A DNA stretch of 64,000 nt from Spodoptera frugiperda (taxonomy: Eukaryota > Arthropoda > Insecta > Lepidoptera > Noctuidae): the NCBI RefSeq assembly GCF_023101765.2, contig NC_064213.1, forward strand, positions 3,286,001 to 3,350,000. Reading direction: 5' to 3'. This document shows positions 35,317-44,915 of the stretch, piece after piece. Both the position numbers and the translations under genes were made by a program. The notes under the pieces were generated by a model. It worked only from the letters and a program-made list of their open reading frames with translations. It made no database searches and had not been told where the DNA came from. How positions within the stretch are numbered: the first letter of the stretch is position 1; each line of letters begins with the position of its first letter.

Positions 35317-35400
35317 ATTTAATGGTTACTTAACCCAGTCCTTAGCAATTGTTTTCGATACAAAATCGTTACTAAGGAATGGTTTAAGTAATCATTAAAT
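35317..35400. repeat. 84-bp imperfect hairpin
   Basis: Arms of ~33 bp (from 'atttaatggttactta' at 35317, paired with the complement ending at 35400) have about six mismatches. Probably a minimal MITE. It touches the 5' end of the neighbouring LINE. Confidence 0.75.
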
Positions 35401-36392
35401 GTCTCTGAGTACGACAGTAAGAGAAATATTTAGATTAATTAATTGAATATTAATAATTTAGATGTAAGAATATTTAATAGTATTTCGCGAAACCAATGTC
35501 GGCAGAGGCTGAATTAGTTTATTCGTTAGTTACCATGTAATTAAGTCTTAAGTTTGAATCAAATTACATTGAAACTGGCGTAACATATAATTTATTTATT
35601 TTATACATTCAAATCAAATTTGAATCAAACTTTAATGCATCCATAGTGAACTTTATTGTACACATACATAAAACACATTTACATTTTAATAGTAGGTATT
35701 TGAGTACAATGGGCTGTCTTATCACATACGGCGATTTCTTCCAGACAACCTTTGGATGGATTTTTTTTTAAATGGTCTGGGAATGGGAAGTACATGCACA
35801 TGCACAATAATGCAAAATGGAGGAAAAAACAATACCAACACAATATCTGATAAAAAAATCATATTGTTAAAAGTTCCTAAATAGATAGATATAAAAAAAA
35901 CATATTATAATAAATATTACACATATATACGAATTAAAAAACTCTTAAAAAAACAGCACAGAATAGTTGAGAATCTCAGTTTAGTGGATTATAATGTCAA
36001 GTGGGCATTATCGTCGATCGGACGGCCATTTGAATGAAAGGTCATAGAGAAAGGCAAAAATCTGGAACACATCGATGTAAGGCATATAATTATCGAGAAA
36101 TCACGTAGGTTTAAGGTAAGTTGAAGGTTAAAGTGTACCACTCTTAAATATTATATCGATATCGATTATAGAGTCGATAATAGTATCGATAGCATCTCTT
36201 ATCAATCGATAAAAGAACCTGTTGTTTTCAAATTGAATTATTTTGTAGTGTAGTAGAATTATAGTGGCTCATTCATGGAGTGGTAATCTGTTACAATGCG
36301 TGGCACAGATAGATGGGTTATTTAGCAATTGGCTTGAATAAGTGGCTTTCAGAAAACAATCTCAACGAATACATGCAGTTAACTAAAAAAAA
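35401..36392. other. AT-rich sequence with TATCGATA motifs
   Basis: No gene. 36151-36225 has several ATCGAT/TATCGATA copies. The rest is low-GC. Confidence 0.45.
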
Positions 36393-36545
36393 TCATGGTT
36401 TACTCACGTATATTAATGGAGAAAAGCTCTACTAGCTTCGAGTCACAGAGGGACTCTTCATCATGAGCAGCGTGCGCAGATGCGGTGACGTCGCACAACC
36501 TACTGCTTTTCTCCATTAATAAACCAGAGTAAACCGTGATTTTTT
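36393..36545. mobile_element. Fold-back MITE, family F, copy 1
   Basis: Inverted ends 'aaaatcatggtttactc' with 'gagtaaaccgtgatttttt', and 'ttaatggagaaaagct' with 'gcttttctccattaat', flank a centre containing 'catcatgagcagcgtgcgca' and 'cggtgacgtcg'. Relatives are at 52822 and 56497. Confidence 0.8.
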
Positions 36546-36872
36546 AAGTTAATTATAAAATATGAAGCAGTATCTATCCAAAACCACATACATAAACCTC
36601 AAGAAATCAATAAACCAATTCAAGATAAAAGCATTCAACCACACAAACAAACTCTTGAATCATTAATATATGTATGTATGTGTAATGTATACAAATAACG
36701 ACGTAACTAACAGAGATTACATAACAAATTATATGATCTAAGTTCATGCGGTCGGCACACAAGTATTGTGAAAACCATAGCGCTCCTTTCACTATCCAAT
36801 AGCTAATGATACTCAACACCTATTTTAAAAGGCAATCGTTAAAACAAAAACGTTTTTTTGTTGAGGTGATAG

Positions 36873-36989
36873 AGGGCCATGCTGCGGCACGAACGGGCTG
36901 CCTCGACCGGAGAGATACCACGACCTCACAGAAAACCGACGTGAAACAACGCTTGTATTATATTGTGTTTCGTTGTATGAGTGAGAGAG
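36873..36989 (-). repeat. Repeat C fragment fused to a LINE tail
   Basis: The minus-oriented first ~115 bp of repeat C ('gccatgctgcggcacgaac' to 'tgtatgagtgagag') stops at 36989, where an R1-like tail begins without any spacer. Confidence 0.7.
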
Positions 36990-37100
36990 GCGAAAAGCAG
37001 GCGTAGGAATGGAATGGTTTTCAGTCATTAAGAGTCTGACACTCCCTCTTTCCGCGCTCAAGGCGGGGAACCTATTAGATGATTTTCTCCCCTCAAAATA
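36990..37100 (+). repeat. R1-like LINE 3' tail (short)
   Basis: Plus-orientation copy beginning internally at 'gcgaaaagcaggcgtagg' and ending 'tctcccctcaaaata'. Confidence 0.75.
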
Positions 37101-37496
37101 AAGCTATACCATTGGCTCGTCATTGTTCTAATTACATTCTTTTGAGCCGAAACTGAAAATATGTAATTATGAACAATGTTCACTTTATTCAAATGTTCGA
37201 TTTTGTTGATGTACGTATTAATGGTTACCGGATTTCAAAATCCAATTTGAGACATAAGTTCTCCAGAGTGACACTAACGGTCACTCAGTCAATGAGGTAA
37301 TTCCTTTCACTCTCAATGATGTTTTTTAACACCTATTTTTTAGGTCAAAGATCATTCATAATGTGTTTGACTTGCTAGAGGCGATGCCTCATTAACTCCG
37401 AATGAGAGATTATTTATTTTTTAAAGTCGGTTCAATAGCAAGGCTAGTCGACCAAGAAGTCAATTACTACACTTTATTCAACTTCAAAAAACGTTG
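37101..37496. other. Unassigned sequence
   Basis: No gene or repeat recognised. Confidence 0.4.
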
Positions 37497-37670
37497 CCCC
37501 ACACTAGGATTTTCTTCTGTGTCGTAGGTTCGTTTACAAACATACAGTTTCACATACACATGACGCTTAAACTCGAAACAATAACTTATGGAGCACACAT
37601 AGAGTTGCTCCATGCGGGAATCAAACACGCCACGCCACAAGTTGCACGGCAGCCAGTTGCCCAGCTACCG
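37497..37670 (-). repeat. SINE-B copy
   Basis: Minus orientation, 'cccacactaggattttcttc' to 'gttgcccagctacc'. Box B complement mutated ('gggaatcaaac'). It is joined directly to repeat C at 37671. Confidence 0.8.
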
Positions 37671-37943
37671 ACGGATCACCTGATGGTAAGCAATCGCCGC
37701 CACCCATGGACACCCGAAACACCAGAGGTGTTACAAGTGCGTTGCCAACCTTTTGGGGTTAAGGAGTTTAAGGGTTGTTGGGGAATCGGGGATTGGGAAG
37801 ATGGGTAATTGGGCCTCCAGTAACCTCACTCACACAGCGAAACACAACGCAAGCGTTGTTTCACGTCTATTTTTCTGTGAAGCTGTGGCATCATTTCGGT
37901 CGAGCCGGCCCATTCGTGGTGAAGCATGGCTCTCCCACACTTT
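37671..37943 (+). repeat. Repeat C copy
   Basis: Plus orientation, 'acggatcacctgatggtaag' to 'atggctctcccacac', the most complete copy at its 3' end. Its first ~25 bases are missing where it abuts SINE-B. Confidence 0.8.
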
Positions 37944-38228
37944 TTAAATAAATCCTACAATGTGTAAATAAAGTATCTGTGGATTGTTAGTGTTTATTTA
38001 CCTTGTATATAATATAGCCTTTTATATAACAGTTATTAGAACGTGTTCAAAAGAATTTGTGTGAAATCACTAACAAACATTTTTTCAAACGAGATGTAAA
38101 ACAATTTTTGCCTTATTTCGTTAGAAGTATAATCATATTTACTATTAAATTCTTGTTTACTTTCCTGTACCTACATAGAAAGGAACATTTTTTAGACATT
38201 TTGACAGCATTACTTACTTTTATCTCAT

Positions 38229-38405
38229 ACTAGCTTCTACTGACGGCTTCGCTTGCGTTTCCCTTAGATAATATCACCTATCACCCAATTCAGCTCATAC
38301 CCTGTCTGTATACCAAATTTCATTAAAATCCGTTCAGTAGTTTCAGCGTGATTGACGAACAAACATCCAAACATACAAAAAACTTTCACATTTATAAAAT
38401 TAGTG
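38229..38405 (-). repeat. Repeat D copy
   Basis: Minus orientation: 'actagcttctactgacggct', 'ataccaaatttcattaaaat' and 'aaactttcacatttataaaa'. Near full length. Confidence 0.7.
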
Positions 38406-39108
38406 TGATACCATATTGCTTTCATATTATGAAAATTCATTGTTAACGTAACTTATGTCCGAAAACTCAAACGCTACTCAATTTTAAGACGCTCTCAAAA
38501 CTAGTTCTGTCCCTATCAATTCTTTATAAAATGACAGAGATAGCACGATATTTAAGTACAACTTAAAATTAAGTAGCATTTCAGTATTCGGGCATTAGAC
38601 AGTTATTTTCACACTTTTTGCAATGTCCCACTAATTGACCGCAAGGCAGTCTAAAATCTATATATTTCGTCAATATCAATGCCAACTCCAGCAGCTGATT
38701 AGCACCAAGTCTTGCTTAATTTTTGAAAATACTATCCTTATTTGTTTTTGATATTAGCTGTGTATACAGGTAACTAAGAATCTTCGTCTAAGATAGATAG
38801 TATAGTAAAGTAAGATATATAGATGTAGATGTAGAAGTATAGTAAGATATATAGATAGTCTTAGAATCTATCTTAGTCTAAGATACGATCACTAATGATG
38901 CTTTTAAAGCATATTAATTTGCCCGTAAGTTAAAGAAAACCTAATGTTTCCTTTCCTACTCTGTTTTCCTTTTAAGGTACGATGAGGCTGGCATGATCAT
39001 GTTTGATTAAAAGCCTCGAAATTTAATCAATAAAGATAAAAAAGAGATACGATTACATTCACTGATTAGATTTGTTAATGTAATTTGTTTAAGATGGTTG
39101 CAACAATG
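38406..39108. other. AT-rich, low-complexity sequence
   Basis: No gene. 38785-38880 is a low-complexity 'agatatatagat' region. Confidence 0.45.
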
Positions 39109-39256
39109 CAACGTCACGACTTTTATCCCCGAAGGGGTAGGCAGAGGTTCACATTACGGCACGTAATGCCCTCTGCCTCGTCGGTCGAGTGGTCGCAAGC
39201 GCGACTGCCGGCAAGGGATCTTGGGTTCTTATAACACAAATGGTGAAAAGTGGTAG
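39109..39256. repeat. Rearranged SINE-A
   Basis: The tail piece 39109-39168 is in minus orientation ('caacgtcacgacttttatcc'). The head piece 39170-39229 is in plus orientation ('ctgcctcgtcggtcgagtgg', 'gggatcttgggttc'). It is followed by a plus middle piece 'ttataacacaaatggtgaaa'. The central body is missing. Confidence 0.75.
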
Positions 39257-39540
39257 TTTAAGACTATTTTTTTTTTATTTTGCAAGAGTTTTTTGTCTTT
39301 GGAAGAGGTAACGACCCTCAGGGTTGTCCCCTGAGGGTGGCATAGAGGATATGTTTTCAAAATGAGAGCCTCTGATCTCCTACAAGACAGTACATGACAT
39401 AACATATAAAAATAAAGACAAGACAATACATGACATGACCCTCAATATTAAAGAAAAAAACGAGGCACAGAGGAGATGCGTTTTTATTTAGCTTTGAGCT
39501 TCATCTAATAAAGAGTACGGTACTATGTATAATTTGATTA
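39257..39540. other. Unassigned sequence
   Basis: Nothing recognised apart from a small 'ccctcagggttgtcccctgaggg' type inverted repeat near 39313-39337. Confidence 0.45.
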
Positions 39541-39543
39541 GAC

Positions 39544-39699
39544 TGCACGGTTGGCGCGGTGGCTGGGCAACTGGCTGCCGTGCAACGCGATTCCCGCACG
39601 GAGCAACTCTTTGTCACTCTATTTGCCACCCAGGTGGCATGTGCATGTGAAATTATATGTTTGTTAACGCACCCACGACACAGGACAAAATCCTAATGT
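39544..39699 (+). repeat. SINE-B copy
   Basis: Plus orientation. Box A-like 'ttggcgcggtggc' is present, but the region before box B is deleted ('caacgcgattcccgc'). The 3' end 'acccacgacacagg...atcctaatg' is preserved. Confidence 0.8.
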
Positions 39700-40148
39700 A
39701 ATTACTGCAATAATTTCCATAATTCTGATTTCATTGGCAGGGGAAGAGAAATCACATCACATGATAACAACAGCTTGTCACTGGCCACTGCTGATCAAAA
39801 TGTTTGTGCATTAACCACTACGCTTACTCAATGCGGGTTGGCAATATCAAATTTATAATTAGAAATTATAAGCCCAGGTTTCCTCACGATGTTTTCCTTC
39901 ACCGCTTGTCAGTGGTGTCTAAATAATCTTAGAAAGTACACTGGAAAAAGTCACATTAGTATTTTGCCGTTGGTAAGTTTCGAAGAAGTGGGCGTCTCAA
40001 ACCTCCGGGCCACCACGACTTCCTCCAGGCCACCACGATATTGAAATCACATATTCCGATCAATCAGAAAGTGCTGCTATTCAATTTCTATCAAATGTGT
40101 AGACATCCGTGGGAAGGATAGATGCTGACAAAATATTTACCCTTGTTT
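39700..40148. other. Unassigned sequence with a repeat scrap
   Basis: 39840-39960 ('ccaggtttcctcacgatg', 'ttttccttcaccgcttg') is a fragment of a common lepidopteran repeat, probably a LINE 3' region. No gene. Confidence 0.45.
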
Positions 40149-40299
40149 TCTTTAAGGGGGGAAAATTATCCAATGTCTTCTCAAGCCTTGGGCGAGGCGA
40201 GAAAGAGTGTTAGACTCTTACTGACTAAAAACCACACAGTTCCTACTCCTGCTTTGCGATCAGAAGCCCCGGTAACTTGCTGGGCAGTCTGCAGCTCCA
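40149..40299 (-). repeat. R1-like LINE 3' tail
   Basis: Minus-orientation short copy ending 'gcagtctgcagctcca'. Confidence 0.75.
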
Positions 40300-40710
40300 A
40301 AACATGCATCTTCATCCTACACATTATTGCTACTGCTGACAATTTCAAAACCCGAAAAGCTTAATAATACTTTCGATTTTTCAACACAAACATTAATAAG
40401 AATGCTACTACGAGTAAGTGCAAGCATTGTGTCCTTGAGAATCAAACGCCAGTAATGACCTGAACACTTACATTACAACATACTTTAACTAAATCATTTG
40501 TTCTGTCTGTTCATAGTGGACTGTTACGACGTATTAGGGGACGCCGGGGCTGAAAGTTCCCGGGGCACGTTGTTCCGACAGTAATAACTTTGTAAAGAAA
40601 AGAGATAGCAATACACGTGAAGTGCGTCATTGAAGCAACAGGAGACGCGCCACGCTGGCCGCCATCTTAGTTGCTTCGACGGCGGCGGACGAGTGGCTGT
40701 GTGCACCGCG

Positions 40711-41524
40711 TAGGGATTGCAATCCGGTCCGGCGGATCCGGTAATCCGGCGGATCCGGCGTGTTTTTGGACCTACCGGATCCGGTGAGTCGGCGCCGGAT
40801 CCGGTGGCGGATCCGGTAAAGCAAAAAATACGCGTATGAAGTAGAAGGAGTAAAAGGAAAACACATTTCGCTGATCTACAGTTACTTGATGGCGATTAGG
40901 CCAACCAGTGTTGAGGCAGAAAGGGCCTTTTCTGCCGCAGGTTATATTTGTAGTGCCATCAGAAGCAGACTAAGAGACAGTACAATAAACACTATTTGTT
41001 TTCTTAGATCGTTTTTTCAGGCACAGAAATAATTTTCATTTGAATTTTGCATTGCAAAAAATAAATGCTTCTTGTTTTGTTTCTTATGATTATGAACTGA
41101 AGTTGTTGATTTTATAAGTACAAATTTAAAAGACTGTTTTGTTATATAACTGTGTAGATTATTAATAAGAGTTTAATAGTATTATTATTACTTAAGTACT
41201 TTCAGATACTTACATAAATAGGTACAGCAATAAGTGAGAGTCAGACTGATTACTTTATTATTAAAAATAGTTTCATAATTTGATTTAGTACAAATAGTAC
41301 TAAAAATTACAATTAATAACAAAAAATATAATTAAAAGTGATTTTATTTTCCATAAATACGTATTTTATTTTCTTTATATACATTATTATCAAAACTAAA
41401 AACCACTAAATACTAGGCCCTAAGTAACTTTAAATTCCGGCCGGATCCGGACGGATCCGGCCGGATTAGCATCAATCCGGTGAAATCCGGCCGGATTGAA
41501 AATGATACCGGATTGCAATCCCTA
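40711..41524 (+). mobile_element. hAT transposon with 8-bp target duplication
   Basis: Terminal inverted repeats TAGGGATTGCAATCCGGT bound an 814-bp element. The octamer GCACCGCG is duplicated exactly at 40703-40710 and 41525-41532, diagnostic of hAT insertion. Both subterminal regions are rich in 'ggatccgg'/'ccggatccgg' motifs, likely transposase-binding repeats. The body keeps only the C-terminus of the transposase followed by AT-rich sequence, so it is an internal-deletion derivative. Confidence 0.93.
40815..41032 (+). pseudogene. hAT transposase C-terminal dimerisation domain
   Basis: About 70 in-frame codons end at TAA 41030-41032. YLMAIRPTSVEAERAFSAAG followed by SRLRDSTINTICFLRSFF is the conserved hAT C-terminal dimerisation motif (P.TS...ER.FS..G......R..L......L.FL). 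This region normally mediates transposase dimerisation, and in intact proteins the catalytic E lies nearby. The BED finger and the first part of the DDE domain are absent. The frame upstream merges with the subterminal CCGGATCC repeats, so the original exon was deleted. Confidence 0.9.
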
Positions 41525-41834
41525 GCACCGCGCTATTAGAACACCACGTGAGTAAATTTTTTCGTATTTATACTTTTTGGTCTAATTTCATTTAATATTG
41601 CCCGATTTATGTGCATCTTTCCAATTTCAGAGTGGCATTAGTAAGGTATATTATAGCTTAAATGTTTTTTTAATTGAATTTGTGAATTTGCTAGCATGAC
41701 AGTTTTTATACAAAAATATAATTTGGGGCTACAAGTTCCCTCCCAAAGGGGCTGGTTGTTCCCGGAACAACTTACCCCAACCGATACTAAAATTTTTTAT
41801 ACATTTTTGAGGTATATTTTTCCGTTTTTTTAGG

Positions 41835-41984
41835 ATGGTACGTGCCTACAAACGGAAAACTGAGAGAGGGAAAACATCTGAAACGTTATTACGCCAAGCT
41901 GCCAATGCTGTCATACAAGATGGAAGAAAAGTAAAAACGGTAGCCAGAGAATTAGAAATTTGTAAAAAAGATTTATATATATAA
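41835..41984 (+). pseudogene. Pogo-like transposase N-terminus (49 codons)
   Basis: ATG at 41835 opens MVRAYKRKTERGK, then TLLRQAANAVIQDGRKVKTV and ARELEICKKDLY before a TAA in an AT microsatellite. The M.R.YKRKT.RG opening and the following helices match the pipsqueak/CENP-B helix-turn-helix with which pogo-like transposases bind their ends. A pyrimidine-rich tract plus TAG immediately precedes the ATG, and a GTGAGT lies near 41548. The 5' UTR may therefore have had an intron. The rest of the protein is lost. Confidence 0.75.
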
Positions 41985-42009
41985 TATATACTAAATAAAT
42001 GTAACTATT

Positions 42010-42350
42010 GAAATTATTTTTTTACTAGCTTCCGCCCGCGACTCCGTCCGCGCGGATGTCGGTCTTCGCGTGGAAGTTTTATTTCTCCATTTTGAGTAAC
42101 TCTGACAATGACGTCTTATAAATATCTATTGGACCCAAATACGGCGAGGCCCATAATAATTAAGGAATCCCTCAATTGGTCGTTCTGTAGAATAAAACTG
42201 AAAAATAAAGATTTTATTTCTACGTATTTTTCCAGGATAAAAAGTATCCTTATGCCCAGGATAATAAGGTATAATTATACCAAGTTTCATCAAAATCGAA
42301 CCGTTAGTTTTCACGTGATGCATGAACATACAGACAGACAAAAATTAATC
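42010..42350 (-). repeat. Generic interspersed repeat
   Basis: 'actagcttccgcccgcgact' at the left and 'caagtttcatcaaaatcgaa' near 42281 resemble the ends and middle of a common moth repeat in minus orientation. The 71- and 113-codon frames over it are not genes. It lies inside the pogo-like element. Confidence 0.55.
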
Positions 42351-42654
42351 ACATATTTGGGTTTGGTAACAATCCAGTGCCATTTATTCTTTCAATATTT
42401 TCAATGTACAGAATTGACCCTTCTACAGATTTATTATAATATAATATAATATGAATGAATGAATGAGATTGTTATAAACGTAAGAGTAGACAAATATAAT
42501 CAGAAAGCTTCGAACTGCTTAGCTATCGGGAGTTATTAGTGTTATTGTGAGTCAACCATAAGAGATAGACATTTGCTGTCGTGGAATATTTTTTAAACAA
42601 TTTTAAGGAGAACATTTTCGTCATACATATTTTCTATGTAGCTATAACCATTAA

Positions 42655-43190
42655 GGCTGCACACGCGACGGAAACTTAAAAAATGGAGTAAGTTCTCCTG
42701 TTTTCCCAACATTTCCCTTCACTGCTCTGCTCCTATTGATCGTAGCGTGATGAAAAGTATACTATAACCTGCCCAGGAGTATGAAGAACAATTGTACCAA
42801 GTTTCGTTGAAATCGGTCGAGTGGTTTATGGTCGGTTAAATAGTGGCGGAGATTAATGGTATAAGCATAGAATAGTGTTCGACGTGATTCTTTAATTTGA
42901 CATAACTTTTTTATTTATGAACCGATTGACATGAAACAAACACTAAATGTAAATTGAAGCATACCACAATATATTCGTGAAAACCGCATCCAACTCGGAT
43001 CAGCCGTTTCTGAGATTAGCGCGCATAGACACACAGGCAAACAGACAAACAGACAAAAAAAAATTAATTACATTTTTGGGTTCGACATCGACACAACAAT
43101 AACCCCTGCTATTTTTTTTATTTTTATTTTCAATGTACAGACAGCACTTTTCTACGATTTTATTATATGTACCTATAGATTTTAAATAAA
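42655..43190. repeat. Generic interspersed repeats
   Basis: 'ccaagtttcgttgaaatcgg' (42798), 'gaaccgattgacatgaaaca' (42919) and 'cagacaaacagacaaa' (43042) mark one or two copies of the diffuse repeat seen elsewhere. No coding. Confidence 0.5.
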
Positions 43191-43560
43191 CCATACATTA
43201 TCCTTACACTTAATGTTATATTATCCAAGTGGCACAATTTACCCCACACATGGAACAACTCGCCCCAAAGTGGGGTTGAAAGTTCCCTTCCGAAATTTTG
43301 CATAAATATGCCTGTACAAAAAAAGATATTGAGAAACTAGCAGAAATGACTTAACTATTACAGAGACCGATTAAGACTTGTTAATAAAATCAAATATCAA
43401 AATTGAAATCTCATCATTTTTATCATAAAATTTTGTGTTATATAAAAATCGGAACTTTCAGCCCCGGCGTCCCCTACTAAATATTTTGAAATCATAAAGT
43501 TAGCTGAGTGGTAGCAGTATAAGTGTCGAGTAAAGAGGTTTTAAGTGCGCATCCCGGATC

Positions 43561-43975
43561 TGGAAAAGCATTTTTAGTGTTCTGTAGCCAAATGGTAAAA
43601 AACGGAACCCTTATAGATTCGTCATGTCTGTCTGTCTGTCTGTCCGTCCGTATGTCACAGCCATTTATTTCCGAAACTGTTGGGCCTACATAGTTGAAAC
43701 TTTGTAGGTTGATGTATTCTGGTAATCGCTATTCGAATTTCGAATAAAAAATAATAAATTTAAAAATATAAGGGGGGAACTCCATACATGGAACTGATTA
43801 AATAAATATATAAGAAATAATACATTTAAAAAAACGCAAATATAACTTTGTCGTCCATACAAACACAATGTAAAACCAAGTTATTTTATAACTTTTATTT
43901 TAAGTCATCTACTAGCTGCTACGGAATCCTTCATGGGCGAATCCGACTCGCACTTGGCCGGTTTTTATATCTTGG
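43561..43975 (+). repeat. Repeat E copy (long)
   Basis: The same start as at 32265 ('tagccaaatggtaaaaaacg'), continuing to 'cgactcgcacttggccggtt' at 43946-43967, the typical end of this repeat in moth genomes. (TGTC)n expansion at 43628-43650. Confidence 0.7.
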
Positions 43976-44244
43976 CTCGTTTTCACCGATTTCTCCAAAA
44001 TTTTAAGGAAATCTTAAGCTTAGATAGGTGGCTTTAACGACATTTTCGTTTTTACCAACCTCTTAGTAATGAGATCCTTAGTATATACCTAATACCAGTA
44101 AGGGTCTCATCTCCTTGTTCCTCTAAGCTGTATTCAGACAATCCTCGGTAATTAGGTAATAACATGGATTAGGTTTTGTTTACGTGTGGCTATTATCTCA
44201 TTAGTACCATACTCTTTATTAGCTCCTACAGCATAGAAATATAA

Positions 44245-44520
44245 GGAGCTGCGGACAACGTAACAGGTTACCGGGGCTCCGGCTCAAAGCAGGAGAAGGA
44301 ACGGGGTGGTTTTTAGTCAGCAAGATTATGACTCAGTTGGGGCTCAGTAAGGCTGATGCCTGATCCGGAGCTGCGGACTACCTAGCGGGTTTACCGGGGC
44401 TCTGGTTCAAAAAGCAGAAGTAGGAACGGGGTGGTTTTTAGTCAGTAAGAGTCTGACACTCCCTCCCGCCTCACCCAAGGCTGGAGAAGTCATTGGAGGA
44501 TTGTCCCCCCTCAAAAAAAA
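44245..44520 (+). repeat. Two R1-like LINE tails in tandem
   Basis: The first copy (44245-44330) stops inside 'ttagtcagcaaga'. The second begins further upstream in the element ('gggctcagtaaggctgatgc') and runs to the A tail at 44513-44520. Both are plus-oriented. Confidence 0.8.
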
Positions 44521-44762
44521 CAAAGAACATAGTATAAAGTTCTTGCCTTTATGACATACAGTAACTTGTATTACAAATTATGTTGAAATCATATCCGCCA
44601 ATAAATTATTGCGCGTTTTACTATTAATGTTTCAAATTGACAGCTATTAGCTACCGTTTGTTAGTTTGAAGGTTTTATCGTGTAAATATCACGACTGTTT
44701 TTATAAATGGATTAGGCAGATATTTGTGTTTCATCACGCATGTTTGTAAAGTACCTACTGCT

Positions 44763-44915
44763 TTTTTTTAATGGGGGAAATCATCCAATGATTTTTCTCA
44801 CCAGGGCAAGGCAAGAGGGAGTGTCAGACTCTTACTGACTAAAAACCACCCCGTTCCTACTCCTGCTTGTCGAGCTGGAGCCCCGGTAAACCCACTAGGT
44901 AGTCCGCAGCTCCGG
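44763..44915 (-). repeat. R1-like LINE 3' tail
   Basis: Minus-orientation short copy with a T8 start and the usual end 'gtccgcagctccgg'. Confidence 0.8.

Larger units (their letters stand above)
34331..35318 (-). mobile_element. 5'-truncated LINE with microsatellite in its 3' UTR
   Basis: The 3' end is at the left ('ggcattctctaccagtcaac', 34404-34430, a recurrent LINE 3' UTR motif). A coding remnant runs 34654-35316. A (CATA)n tract lies just after the stop codon. The 5' end at ~35318 abuts an 84-bp hairpin. No clear target duplication. Confidence 0.75.
40537..43474 (+). mobile_element. Pogo-like DNA transposon with nested insertions
   Basis: Perfect 24-bp terminal inverted repeats, beginning GGGGACGCCGGGGCTGAAAG, lie at 40537-40560 and 43451-43474. 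They are flanked by TA (40535-40536 and 43475-43476), the target of the Tc1/mariner-pogo superfamily. Subterminal motifs ('gttgttcc', 'ggaacaac..ccccaa') recur at both ends (40560-40580, 41735-41800, 43240-43300) and may be transposase-binding sites. Inside are a transposase start (41835), a complete hAT insertion (40711-41524) and two generic repeat blocks (42010-42350 and 42655-43190). The catalytic region is missing. It is an inactive, internally replaced copy. Confidence 0.85.

Noticed and set aside
42108..42449. 113-codon plus frame and its 71-codon opposite frame as genes
   Set aside because: Both overlie a generic interspersed repeat ('caagtttcatcaaaatcgaa').
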